A stretch of DNA of 12,616 bases from an uncultured Cocleimonas sp. (GCA_938041705.1 CALISP010000093.1:1-12616); one strand, 5' to 3'. Positions 1-7,179 are shown, counted from the stretch's first letter. Numbers and translations are program-made. The notes: generated by a model from the letters alone, not told the origin.

Positions 1-86
1 ATTGAACAAAACCGTACAACTTAAAACCTTAATTCTCTTGCCAATTCAGAAAGCTTTTAAGACTCTCTAATTTGTCAGAGCGGCGC

Positions 87-114
87 ATTATAGACACCTT
101 TCTCTTTGAAGCAA
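87..114 (-). promoter_or_regulatory. Stable-RNA-type promoter, distal of two in tandem (closest to the left edge)
   Basis: On the minus strand a -35 box TTGCTT (114-109) is followed after 16 bases by a consensus -10 box TATAAT (92-87). A GC-rich discriminator, GCGCCGCTC, follows directly. The DNA upstream of the -35 box (about 115-140) is almost pure A/T, like an UP element. This combination is typical of rRNA and tRNA promoters under stringent control. It points off the left edge, and no coding frame starts between it and position 1, so the transcript probably begins an RNA operon outside the window. That identity is inferred. Confidence 0.65.
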
Positions 115-209
115 CTACTATTTTAATTTAATTTATAAAACACTAAATCAGATCAAAACAACCAACAAACAAAGGCAAATCAATCACATCTCGTTCGTTG
201 GAGGCGCGC

Positions 210-237
210 ATTATAAGCACTTCTAACATTGAGTCAA
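210..237 (-). promoter_or_regulatory. Stable-RNA-type promoter, upstream one of two in tandem
   Basis: On the minus strand TTGACT (237-232), a 16-base spacer, TATAAT (215-210) and then a GC-only discriminator GCGCGCC can be read. The 25 bases upstream (238-262) are AT-rich, as in an UP element. It has the same architecture as the promoter at 87-114, about 123 bases further along, including the shared string GCGCATTATA on the plus strand. Paired P1/P2 promoters are usual ahead of rRNA operons in gammaproteobacteria. The MBL-fold gene ends just upstream of it, so this promoter does not serve that gene. Confidence 0.7.
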
Positions 238-261
238 ACAGTATAATTAATATTTTAGATT

Positions 262-295
262 TATTTTAAAAGAGCCTATCCTAGCAGGGATTAGG
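262..295 (-). terminator. Probable intrinsic terminator behind the MBL-fold gene
   Basis: On the minus strand CCTAATCC (295-288) pairs with GGATAGG (281-275), with one bulged A and a 6-base loop, followed by CTCTTTTAAAAT. The stem begins inside the last codons of the MBL-fold gene. It is short, but it sits exactly between that gene and the strong promoters at 87-237, where transcripts would need to be separated. Confidence 0.45.
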
Positions 296-1067
296 ACAAC
301 TCTCTCCAACCAAATCCTTCTATTTGACAGGCAATAGATACTTCGCTGCTTTTACAATTCATTCCTTCGCATAATGCATTCTCAGCAAATTCTTGAGTAT
401 TGTTTTTTTCACTGACATGCATTCCAATAACATGCTTTAACTTATCAAGCTTAATACTTTTAAGTAGATGGGTAGCCTGCGTATTATCTAAGTGCCCTTT
501 ATCACCAGAAACACGTTGTTTTAGCTTGGGAGGATAAACCCCATTAAGCAACATATCTGAATCGTAATTACACTCTAACAACAGTGCATCAACATTATTC
601 AGACTAGAAACAACATGTGGCGTTATGCTCCCAAGATCTGTAGCTATACCTAACTGAGAAACACCGTCAGAAAACACAAACTGACAAGGCTCGCGCGCAT
701 CATGCGGGACAGGGAATGGATGAAGATGTATATCATTAATTTCGAAGCTATTATGAGAATCTATAAAATGAGTATCAGGAAAAGCACTATCTCGGCATTT
801 ATGCCACGTACCTGCAGTTAGCCATACGGGAATATTATATTTTCTAGCCAACCTACCAACACCAGTAATATGATCAGAGTGTTCATGGGTAATAACTATC
901 GCATCTATGCTATTAGCATTTCGCTGATGCTTAGCCAGCCGAAGTTCGACTTCTTTAGTAGAAAACCCACAATCAAGAAGAATGCGAGTATCAGAATCTT
1001 TAACGCCTGATTCGATCAGGGTAGCATTTCCTTTACTGCCACTACCTAGAGACGCAAATCGAATCAC
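291..1067 (-). CDS. MBL-fold metallo-hydrolase (YycJ/WalJ-like)
   Basis: This is a metallo-beta-lactamase-fold protein of 258 residues from the chosen start. The metal-binding signature HEHSDH lies at residues 61-66. Further metal-ligand candidates are the PVPHDA motif near residue 122, an Asp in the GIATDLG motif and a C-terminal GMHVSEKNN motif. The N-terminus RFASLGSGSKGNAT is typical of the YycJ-like branch, whose members are soluble hydrolases; nuclease activity has been reported for some. The exact substrate here is unknown. I chose the GTG at 1067 because the family alignment begins there and it lies 10 bases after the bamC stop. A longer frame to 1148 would overlap bamC and add 27 unrelated residues. 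No strong ribosome site is seen, so translational coupling to bamC is plausible. A MBL gene next to bamC is a common gammaproteobacterial arrangement. Confidence 0.85.
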   Translation of the reverse strand: MIRFASLGSGSKGNATLIESGVKDSDTRILLDCGFSTKEVELRLAKHQRNANSIDAIVITHEHSDHITGVGRLARKYNIPVWLTAGTWHKCRDSAFPDTHFIDSHNSFEINDIHLHPFPVPHDAREPCQFVFSDGVSQLGIATDLGSITPHVVSSLNNVDALLLECNYDSDMLLNGVYPPKLKQRVSGDKGHLDNTQATHLLKSIKLDKLKHVIGMHVSEKNNTQEFAENALCEGMNCKSSEVSIACQIEGFGWRELS

Positions 1068-1077
1068 AAACTGTAAA

Positions 1078-1800
1078 TCAGCTATTAAAAGCGGTATTAA
1101 GCAATCTGATGATTTTTGTATGAGCTGCATCTGATAGAGCATTACCATCCACTCGTGAAACCCTAACTATAGGTGCTCCTTGTTGATTAACAATACTAAA
1201 TCGATATGACTTTCCTTGAGAAAGGGCTTTATTATCACTACCACTCAAACCAACAAGGCTTTTAGCTCTACTGAAAAAGCCTTTGCGTTTGCCGTCTACA
1301 GTAACATCACTGCCATTGTATTTAGCAGTAATCACATCACCCGCTGTTGATTTGCTAATTGTTGAAAACCCCATTCTTGTCAGCATGATTTCTGTCAGTA
1401 CCAATGATCTAGGGTAAGTGTCATTTACCTGCAACACGGTTTTTCCTGAAACAGTTTTGATACTAGACAAGTCACCTCGTCGAACAACACCAACATTGCT
1501 GCCACTTGAATTTGCAGTGCCTGCTTGTTGTATAGCAGTTCCATTATTCAAAGATACAGCACTGATAACACCACCGGTAGGCAATTCGAATGACTTATCA
1601 AACTCTGGTTGTGTCAAATCGGGAGGTACTTCTAATTTTTTGATTGCTTGATTATTTTGATAATTCACGCCGCCATCATCAGTTAGTGCACCACGTATTT
1701 TACTTAAACTACTACATGCTGAAAGACTGACAATTGCCATCAAGATTAATGTTGTTGATAGAGTTTTACGTAGCATATTAATTATCGATACCTTGTTCAT
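1078..1800 (-). CDS. bamC: Outer-membrane assembly lipoprotein BamC (short form)
   Basis: BamC (formerly NlpB) is an accessory lipoprotein of the BAM complex, which inserts beta-barrel proteins into the outer membrane. The 240-residue product has a lipoprotein signal peptide ending in a lipobox (SLSAC, Cys29). The conserved BamC segment LEVPPDLTQP follows at about residues 56-65, in the part that contacts BamD in known structures. One helix-grip-like domain covers about residues 105-240. Escherichia coli BamC is roughly 340 residues with two such domains, and the second is absent here. A second possible start is Met9, and either start leaves a workable signal peptide. The gene follows dapA by 89 bases, the order seen in E. 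coli, and the MBL gene starts 10 bases after its stop. A single polycistronic transcript with dapA is likely. Confidence 0.85.
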   Translation of the reverse strand: MNKVSIINMLRKTLSTTLILMAIVSLSACSSLSKIRGALTDDGGVNYQNNQAIKKLEVPPDLTQPEFDKSFELPTGGVISAVSLNNGTAIQQAGTANSSGSNVGVVRRGDLSSIKTVSGKTVLQVNDTYPRSLVLTEIMLTRMGFSTISKSTAGDVITAKYNGSDVTVDGKRKGFFSRAKSLVGLSGSDNKALSQGKSYRFSIVNQQGAPIVRVSRVDGNALSDAAHTKIIRLLNTAFNS

Positions 1801-1889
1801 GTTTATTAAAAATCTTCCTTTAATTATTTGTTAATTTACTTCTGATTAAGTTCCTTAAAGTAACAAAGAAAGAAGCAATTAAAAACAAA

Positions 1890-2771
1890 CTAAACTATTT
1901 CAATTCCTGCGGCATCAGCTGCCATACTAACATCTGAATGATATTGCTCATTTAAGGGGACTAAAGGCAATCTCATCGCATTACTTCCATAACCCATTTT
2001 ATGAAGCAACCACTTGACTGGAATAGGATTAGACTCTACAAATAATTTAGAATTCAATAGTTCTACTTTTGCATTCAATTCTTCAGCCAATTTTCTATCG
2101 CCTTCTAATGCTGCTTTACACATCTTATGCATAAGTGCGGGAGCAACGTTTGCTGTAACTGAAATATCACCTACACCTCCTAATAGAATAAATTCCATTG
2201 CAGTGGCATCATCTCCAGTAATCAAATCAAAATCTTTACCACATCGATCCAATATCTCTTTAGCACGATCAAGATCGCCAGTCGCTTCTTTTATACCTAC
2301 TATATTCTCCAATAACGATAGACGCTCAACCGTTTCTGGCAACATATCAATAGAAGTTCTGCCTGGGACATTGTAAAGAACCTGAGGAATATCTACTTGC
2401 TCTGCAATTTTCTTATGATGCTGATACAAACCTTCTTGAGGAGGTTTGTTGTAATAAGGCGTGACCAATAAAACCGCATCTGCACCATCAATTTTAGCTG
2501 CTTGAGTTAATGCCAACGCTTCTGAAGTACTATTTGATCCAGTACCTGCAATGACAGGAATTTTACCTGCAACAAGCGAAATAATCATTTTAACCACTTC
2601 GCGGTGTTCTTTATGAGAGAAAGTGGCAGACTCACCTGTTGTTCCCATCGCTACAATGGCATCAGTATTATTATTCAGATGAAAAGCAACCAATGCCTCT
2701 AAGGCAGGCTTATCAACATCTCCTGAAGTTGTCATTGGTGTCGCTAAAGCAACCATACTTCCTTGAAACAT
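1890..2771 (-). CDS. dapA: 4-hydroxy-tetrahydrodipicolinate synthase
   Basis: DapA condenses pyruvate with aspartate semialdehyde, the first committed step toward diaminopimelate and lysine, in the cytoplasm. The 293-residue length is typical. All catalytic residues known from the E. coli enzyme are present at the same numbers: Thr44 and Thr45 in GTTGES, Tyr107, Tyr133 in LYNVPGR, Arg138, and the Schiff-base lysine Lys161 in GIKEATG. The ATG at 2771 is preceded by a purine-rich AGAGAGAA ribosome site. It lies 114 bases after tag and 89 bases before bamC on the same strand. I could not fix a convincing promoter in the tag-dapA gap. Confidence 0.97.
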   Translation of the reverse strand: MFQGSMVALATPMTTSGDVDKPALEALVAFHLNNNTDAIVAMGTTGESATFSHKEHREVVKMIISLVAGKIPVIAGTGSNSTSEALALTQAAKIDGADAVLLVTPYYNKPPQEGLYQHHKKIAEQVDIPQVLYNVPGRTSIDMLPETVERLSLLENIVGIKEATGDLDRAKEILDRCGKDFDLITGDDATAMEFILLGGVGDISVTANVAPALMHKMCKAALEGDRKLAEELNAKVELLNSKLFVESNPIPVKWLLHKMGYGSNAMRLPLVPLNEQYHSDVSMAADAAGIEIV

Positions 2772-2885
2772 CTTTTCTCTCTCTTAAATCAAAGCGTCAT
2801 ATGAGCAACGCAGTCTAATCGCGCTCAATGTGAAATACAAGAGCAAAGGATTAGCGGAATTGAATACATATAGCATCCTTTTTAA

Positions 2886-3449
2886 CTATTTAGAATAGCA
2901 AAAACAATCTGTTGAATGGTCGTTGACCATTCCCATTGCCTGCATATAAGCATAGCAAATTGTAGTCCCGATGAATTTAAAACCACGTTTTTTTAAATCT
3001 TTACTCATAGCGTCTGATTCTGCTGTACTGACTGGCACTTGAGATGCAGACTCCCACGCATTAATGATTGGCTGACCTCCTACAAATTGCCAAATATAAG
3101 CATCGAAACTACCAAATTCTTTTTTCAATTCAATAAACAAACGAGCATTAGTAATCGTAGAGTTCACTTTCAATTTATTACGGACAATACCTGGATTATT
3201 CAAAAGCTCTTGAACCTTGAATTCATCGTATTTTGATATTTTCAGTACATCAAAGTCATCCAATGCTTCTCTATAACCTTCGCGTTTATTCAAAATAGTT
3301 GACCAACTCAGTCCTGCTTGAGCACCCTCAAGAATCAAAAATTCAAATAGAACTTTATCATCATGAACGGGAACACCCCATTCGGTGTCATGATAATCCT
3401 TTTCTAATTGATTACCTTGAGCCCAACTACAACGGCTTTTATCATTCAT
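2886..3449 (-). CDS. tag: DNA-3-methyladenine glycosylase I
   Basis: Tag removes 3-methyladenine from alkylated DNA, starting base-excision repair. The 187-residue product matches the family along its whole length. The structural zinc ligands of E. coli Tag are all present with the correct spacing: Cys7, His20, His178 and Cys182. The conserved LEGAQAGLSW segment, with the base-pocket glutamate Glu41, is also there. The ATG at 3449 has a GGAG ribosome site about 11 bases upstream. The gene is divergent from the peroxiredoxin gene at 3648. Its 5' leader contains one copy of the window's C-rich repeat (3493-3508), which reads as a G-run in the tag transcript if the promoter lies further upstream. 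Confidence 0.95.
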   Translation of the reverse strand: MNDKSRCSWAQGNQLEKDYHDTEWGVPVHDDKVLFEFLILEGAQAGLSWSTILNKREGYREALDDFDVLKISKYDEFKVQELLNNPGIVRNKLKVNSTITNARLFIELKKEFGSFDAYIWQFVGGQPIINAWESASQVPVSTAESDAMSKDLKKRGFKFIGTTICYAYMQAMGMVNDHSTDCFCYSK

Positions 3450-3492
3450 TTCGATTAATTCTCCAAATAATGTCTAAAAAACAACTTAAAAA

Positions 3493-3514
3493 GACACCCC
3501 CCTACTTTATAGGG
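3493..3514 (+). repeat. Solitary copy 1 of the dispersed C-rich 18-base unit
   Basis: GACACCCCCCTACTTT (3493-3508) matches the units at 4620 and 8537 and is preceded by TTAAAAA. Its end also forms a small hairpin, CCCTA (3500-3504) pairing with TAGGG (3510-3514), followed on the plus strand by TTTTT. It lies in the divergent tag/peroxiredoxin gap, 43 bases upstream of the tag start. The rest of the 198-base gap holds the two ribosome sites and no other clear feature. Confidence 0.75.
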
Positions 3515-3647
3515 TTTTTATGATACTGATAACACTCATCAATACTGGTCGCTCATGCTAATTCATTTTAACTATTGGTTATACTTAATGGTTTAGCAAT
3601 ATTACTTTAGAATAGGTTTAATAATATTCACCTTTGAGGAAAACACA

Positions 3648-4130
3648 ATGTCAGAATCAGTAAAAACAATATCTATAGGCGACGCTGTTGCAGATTTTTC
3701 TGCACCTGCCACGTCAGAATTAAACTTTACACTCTCAGACTATAAGGGTAAATCCAATTTAGTCATTTACTTTTATCCTAAAGATAGTACACCTGGCTGC
3801 ACTACAGAGGGTCAAGATTTTCGTGACTTATATGATCAGTTCAAATCTCATGATACTGAAGTTTTTGGTGTATCTAAAGACACAATGAAGCGCCATGATA
3901 ATTTCAAAGCGAAGCAATCATTCCCTTTCGAACTAATATCTGATGTGGATTCAGGAGTTTGTGAACACTTCAATGTTTGGCAACTTAAGAAGATGTATGG
4001 AAAAGAATATATGGGTATTGTAAGAAGTACTTTCTTGATTGATAAAAATGGAATATTGAGACAGCACTGGGACAAAGTAAAGGTAAAAGCTCATGCTGCT
4101 GAGGTGTTAGAAGCTGTTAAGGCGATATAA
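3648..4130 (+). CDS. bcp: Peroxiredoxin, PrxQ/Bcp type
   Basis: This thiol peroxidase reduces hydrogen peroxide and organic hydroperoxides in the cytoplasm, usually with thioredoxin as electron donor. The 160-residue product has the peroxidatic motif P44-x3-T48-x2-C51 (PKDSTPGC) and the conserved Arg126 in IVRSTF. The resolving cysteine that E. coli Bcp has five residues after the active cysteine is missing; the position is Gln56. The only other cysteine is Cys105, so resolution may use Cys105 or another thiol. The ATG has a GAGGA ribosome site 7 bases upstream. It is followed after 35 bases by an OsmC-like gene, another thiol-dependent protein, and then by a gcvR-like gene. In E. coli gcvR and bcp are also neighbours beside dapA. 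Confidence 0.92.
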   Translation: MSESVKTISIGDAVADFSAPATSELNFTLSDYKGKSNLVIYFYPKDSTPGCTTEGQDFRDLYDQFKSHDTEVFGVSKDTMKRHDNFKAKQSFPFELISDVDSGVCEHFNVWQLKKMYGKEYMGIVRSTFLIDKNGILRQHWDKVKVKAHAAEVLEAVKAI

Positions 4131-4165
4131 AATATTACGATGCAATAAGAACTTTTGAGAACGAT

Positions 4166-4555
4166 ATGAAAATCGATGTATTAGGACAAACTGAACTAAG
4201 ATTATCTCATTTTGATGATGATGGCTTAGATATAGAATTAGCAAATGAGGAGCTTCGCTATAGTGCTATCGCGATGTTTGTTAGTTCGATAGCACGATGT
4301 ACTTTTGCGGTATTAGATCACTACGCCATGCGAATGGAAATTTCTACCGAAAACATTGTTATCCACTTAACATGGAGCTTTATAGAAAACCCAACGTGCT
4401 TAAAACAAATCGAGATGAAAATATATTGGCCTGAAGTTCCAGATAGCCGTCTTTCTTCAGTTGAAAGAGCATCACACAAATGTATTCTTTCAACTACAGT
4501 GAAAGAATGTATAGATATTGAAACCCATGTTTTAAATTTCAAAGAGAAAACATAA
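4166..4555 (+). CDS. OsmC-like protein
   Basis: This 129-residue protein resembles the OsmC/Ohr/YhfA fold family, in which two cysteines reduce organic hydroperoxides or act in related redox roles. Candidate cysteines are Cys45 (SSIARCTFAVLDHY, at the start of the long central helix) and Cys106 (ASHKCILS). They sit where the family's two reactive cysteines normally lie. A third cysteine, Cys78, is not at a family position. The protein has no signal peptide. The match is by overall pattern and is more divergent than its neighbours, so the exact subfamily is uncertain. It begins 35 bases after the peroxiredoxin stop, which suggests joint transcription and a shared peroxide-defence role. The ribosome site is weak. 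Confidence 0.7.
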   Translation: MKIDVLGQTELRLSHFDDDGLDIELANEELRYSAIAMFVSSIARCTFAVLDHYAMRMEISTENIVIHLTWSFIENPTCLKQIEMKIYWPEVPDSRLSSVERASHKCILSTTVKECIDIETHVLNFKEKT

Positions 4556-4619
4556 AATCTTGGCTAAAAATATACAAAAGTTATTTTCTAATTGAAATCA
4601 GCCTATACTTAATATAAAT

Positions 4620-4637
4620 GACACCCCCCTACTTTTA
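4620..4637 (+). repeat. Solitary copy 2 of the dispersed C-rich 18-base unit
   Basis: The unit GACACCCCCCTACTTTTA is present in full, preceded by TATAAAT. It lies in the 195-base gap between the OsmC-like gene and gcvR, 113 bases upstream of the gcvR start. No paired inverted arm is seen nearby. A TATAAT string at 4700-4705 could be a gcvR -10 box, but no matching -35 box is at the right distance. Confidence 0.8.
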
Positions 4638-4739
4638 ACCAATTATTTGCTTTGTTTTAAAAGCATTGTTGGATCTAATATAGAAATTAAGAGTGGTTTA
4701 TAATTGCTGTTATACACATATAATTGCGAATCCAAGTTG

Positions 4740-4746
4740 AAGGAGA
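4740..4746 (+). promoter_or_regulatory. Ribosome binding site fixing the gcvR start
   Basis: AAGGAGA lies four bases ahead of the ATG at 4751. It settles the start against an upstream in-frame TTG at 4724, which would place this ribosome site inside the coding region. Confidence 0.8.
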
Positions 4747-4750
4747 AGAT

Positions 4751-5269
4751 ATGCACGTTTCATTAATCATTACTATTATGGCTGCTGATCGCCCTGGTTT
4801 AGTAAGTTCAATATCTGAAGTATTAGAATCACACAGTGGAAACTGGAGTGAAAGTAGCATGGCTCATCTTGCTGGCAAGTTTGTCGGTTTACTGCAAGTA
4901 TCAGTTCCTGAAGAAAATGTAGATGCATTAAGCTCTTCTCTAGACAATCTGCAGGCCGATGATGGCTTAAAGATTTTAATAGAAACAGCAGAACCAAATA
5001 ATAAAAAAACCCCTACAAAAACGTTAAACGTTGAAATCTTATGCCAAGACCGTATTGGAATTATTAATGATGTTACTGAAGTTCTCGCAAAACTTAGTGT
5101 AAATATAGAAGAACTCGACAGTAGTGTAAAAGAAGCCAGTATGTCTGGTGGCATGCTCTTTTGTGCAAACATGAGATTAGGACTACCAGAAGGTGTTGAT
5201 GCAGATGCAGTTGAAGACTCCTTAGAAGAAATGTCTGACCAATTAATGATTGATATAAATCTAAGCTAA
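4751..5269 (+). CDS. gcvR: Double-ACT-domain regulator, GcvR-like
   Basis: The 172-residue protein consists of two ACT domains, at about residues 4-78 and 91-168. Each carries the ligand-binding turn (DRPGLV at 13-18, DRIGII at 100-105). This is the layout of GcvR. In E. coli GcvR is a non-DNA-binding repressor that senses glycine and binds GcvA to switch off the glycine-cleavage operon. Related double-ACT proteins in other gammaproteobacteria may have other partners, so the role is by analogy; no gcvA or gcvTHP gene is in the window. The start is fixed by the strong ribosome site at 4740-4746. The bcp and dapA neighbourhood supports the GcvR assignment. Confidence 0.82.
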   Translation: MHVSLIITIMAADRPGLVSSISEVLESHSGNWSESSMAHLAGKFVGLLQVSVPEENVDALSSSLDNLQADDGLKILIETAEPNNKKTPTKTLNVEILCQDRIGIINDVTEVLAKLSVNIEELDSSVKEASMSGGMLFCANMRLGLPEGVDADAVEDSLEEMSDQLMIDINLS

Positions 5270-5316
5270 TTATTCCTTCAATAGTTGAACCTTGCGGAAC
5301 TTTATTCACTATAATT

Positions 5317-5345
5317 TTGACTAAATTTACTGTGCATTGTAAAAA
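5317..5345 (+). promoter_or_regulatory. Possible promoter for the secreted-protein gene
   Basis: TTGACT (5317-5322) is followed after 17 bases by TAAAAA (5340-5345), two mismatches from the consensus -10. It sits 66 bases ahead of the start at 5411, in the only gap from which that gene could get its own promoter. It is a sequence match only. Confidence 0.35.
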
Positions 5346-5410
5346 TGCCAATACACGTTGATTAAATCAACCATTTTTACTTTAGATTAAAAATATAATC
5401 GGAGATATTT

Positions 5411-6094
5411 ATGACATTTTTGTCATCACTTAAGTTAGATTTGCCAAATATGAAAACAAAAGTAATAGCCTTATCAGTGCTATCGGCAATAACATTCTTT
5501 TCAAGCTCTAATGCATTAGCAAATAGTTGCAGTAAAACCGACATAGATTATTACTTACAACGCGGCTTTACCAATGCCCAGGTAGTGCAATTATGTTCAA
5601 GTCCTGCTGGAGTACAAAGCAATGCACAGAGTTACCAAGCACCAAGCCAAGCTCAGGCACAACAAAATCAACAAAACAATCAATTGAGGGAAGATCAAAG
5701 CTATTTAAGTGCAGCTTTAGATGCAGATAGTGTAACGATGTCTTCTCAAGGTCTAACACTATTACCGCGTGAATGTATCGAATATGGTCCATCAAGTAGT
5801 CGAGCTTCAGCTGATATGGTTGAAACAATCTGTGTAAATACCAAGTTGAAAATTGATTTTGCAGGCATGAAGATAAACAGAGCTTCTAAAGGATTCTTTC
5901 TAGTTAAGGATGCTACGGTTAATGTAAAAGGAAAAATTCAACGAGAATTTATAGGTATCAGTGCACTTAGACGTCAGGACAGAGAAGCTATCTTAGAAAG
6001 GCTATCTGCAAATCCGGACAAGGTTGTTCTCAAAATTAGAAGAGGCATAGATCCATCTACAGTGGCTAATCGATTATCGAAATACGCAAAATAA
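5411..6094 (+). CDS. Secreted or periplasmic protein of unknown function with Q-rich linker
   Basis: I do not recognise this 227-residue protein as a named family. It has a Sec signal peptide: the hydrophobic stretch after Lys15-Lys17, with likely cleavage after NALA at residue 37. A small N-terminal module follows, bounded by Cys40 and Cys62 (a CSKTDIDYYLQRGF segment), which could form a disulfide. Next is a glutamine-rich linker at 69-96, with 11 Gln in 28 residues. A C-terminal domain spans about 97-227 and contains Cys122 and Cys141. The ATG at 5411 has a GGAG ribosome site 7 bases upstream, which leaves 13 residues before the usual signal-peptide start. Met14 would give a cleaner signal peptide but has no ribosome site. 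The gene stands alone, 141 bases after gcvR, and ends at a strong terminator. Confidence 0.75.
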   Translation: MTFLSSLKLDLPNMKTKVIALSVLSAITFFSSSNALANSCSKTDIDYYLQRGFTNAQVVQLCSSPAGVQSNAQSYQAPSQAQAQQNQQNNQLREDQSYLSAALDADSVTMSSQGLTLLPRECIEYGPSSSRASADMVETICVNTKLKIDFAGMKINRASKGFFLVKDATVNVKGKIQREFIGISALRRQDREAILERLSANPDKVVLKIRRGIDPSTVANRLSKYAK

Positions 6095-6111
6095 ACTGAG
6101 CACGCTACAAT

Positions 6112-6152
6112 AAAAAAAGCCTCTTTAACAAATTAGTTAAGAGGCTTTTTTT
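6112..6152. terminator. Bidirectional intrinsic terminator between convergent genes
   Basis: The left arm is seven A, GCCTCTTTAAC. The right arm is GTTAAGAGGC, seven T. They pair around a 6-base loop with one bulged T. The A-run and T-run flank the stem, so the hairpin can stop transcription from both sides. It lies between the stop of the secreted-protein gene (6094) and the stop of the porin gene (6172), and serves both. Confidence 0.92.
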
Positions 6153-6171
6153 GTTGAGTAGGGATAATTAA

Positions 6172-7179
6172 TCAAAATTTGTACTTAATTCCAATAGATG
6201 TTCCATGAGCATCTGTTGTCGTATTATCGTCACCAAGGGAATAACCACCCAGACTCTTAGAATTGGTTGTTTTTGCAATTTGAGCGTAGAAAGCTAATTG
6301 TCTCGAAGGTTTATAATCGACTCCAATTGCATACAAATTAGAGTCTTTGTTTAGAGAATCATCATCCCGGCTATAAACCTGAGCTTTTAGAGTTCTCTTA
6401 CCTTTTGTATACGCAATACCTGCTCCGAATACGTCTGCATCAGATTCACTTGTAACTGAAAAATCATTATCTTCTTTTTGATAAAAACCAACCACTTTTA
6501 GGGGCCCATCTCTATAAATCGTGCTTAAGCGCAATGCTTTAGTATCTGCTGAAGGATAATCAGATAAGCTATCAAAGTCATGTTGCTCATAGGCAGCCCC
6601 TACTGAGAACTTACCTTTTTTATAAAAACCATTAACGCTAATTGCCTTGGCATTTTGCGTTACTCGCGAAGTATCTGCAATATCAGAGGCATAAGCCACG
6701 CTGGCTTGAAAACCATTAAAGACAGGCGATTGAAAAACAATTATTTTATCTGCACGAACATCCCAATTACGAGCATTAGTGATATTACGATTTTGGCCTA
6801 GTTGGGAATGCCAAAATAAATCTGCTTTACGTCCAAGAGTTTTAAATGGTGTATCAAAACGCCCAATGATCAAAGCACCTGATGGACTTGCAAAACCAAT
6901 AACTTGATTGCGATTATTAAAGCCTGAATTATTTATATCATCATAGCCAGAAGTACCGACCCCCCAAGATATTTGATAAATAAAACTAACATCCTTTTTA
7001 ACCTCGTTTGAACCCTTAACACCCACGATGGAGTTATTCAAGGCAAAGTCATCTCTTGATTTAGAACCTACTTCAAATATCCGATCATAGGATGTATGTA
7101 ACTCACCATACACCTTTGTTTTGGCACTACTCGGGGTTGAAATAATCGCGAATAAAGCGATTAATGTTATTTTATTCAA
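6172..7179 (-). CDS. Outer-membrane general porin
   Basis: This is a Gram-negative trimeric-type porin of 335 residues that would let small solutes diffuse through the outer membrane. It has a cleavable signal peptide (cleavage after PSSA, residue 19). The mature start KTKVYGELH is typical of the OmpC/Porin_4 group. Alternating polar and hydrophobic beta strands run through the whole length. The chain ends in an aromatic C-terminus, YKF, the BAM recognition signal. A GRFDTPFK segment near residue 106 resembles the start of the constriction loop. Initiation is at TTG (7179), with GGGAG seven bases upstream; the nearby ATG is out of frame and meets a stop at once. The gene stands 98 bases after the lytic transglycosylase gene and ends at the bidirectional terminator. 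Pore specificity cannot be told. Confidence 0.9.
   Translation of the reverse strand: MNKITLIALFAIISTPSSAKTKVYGELHTSYDRIFEVGSKSRDDFALNNSIVGVKGSNEVKKDVSFIYQISWGVGTSGYDDINNSGFNNRNQVIGFASPSGALIIGRFDTPFKTLGRKADLFWHSQLGQNRNITNARNWDVRADKIIVFQSPVFNGFQASVAYASDIADTSRVTQNAKAISVNGFYKKGKFSVGAAYEQHDFDSLSDYPSADTKALRLSTIYRDGPLKVVGFYQKEDNDFSVTSESDADVFGAGIAYTKGKRTLKAQVYSRDDDSLNKDSNLYAIGVDYKPSRQLAFYAQIAKTTNSKSLGGYSLGDDNTTTDAHGTSIGIKYKF

Noticed and set aside
1068..1148. Longer start for the MBL-fold protein at 1148
   Set aside because: It would overlap the bamC coding end by 71 bases and add 27 residues with no family similarity; the conserved N-terminus begins at the GTG at 1067.
2014..2376. 120-codon plus-strand frame inside dapA
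   Set aside because: It is antisense to a fully conserved dapA, has low-complexity Ser/Asn-rich content and no ribosome site.
2772..2885. Terminator and promoter in the tag-dapA gap
   Set aside because: No stem with a T-run was found, and no -35/-10 pair with acceptable spacing stood out; the gap may simply be read through.
4724..4750. TTG start for the GcvR-like protein at 4724
   Set aside because: The strong ribosome site AAGGAGA would lie within the coding region; the ATG at 4751 is correctly spaced behind it.
6961..6966. C-run at about 6959-6965 as another copy of the repeat unit
   Set aside because: It lies inside the porin coding region (GVG codons) and is flanked by unrelated sequence; neither GACA nor TACTTT is present in the right places.
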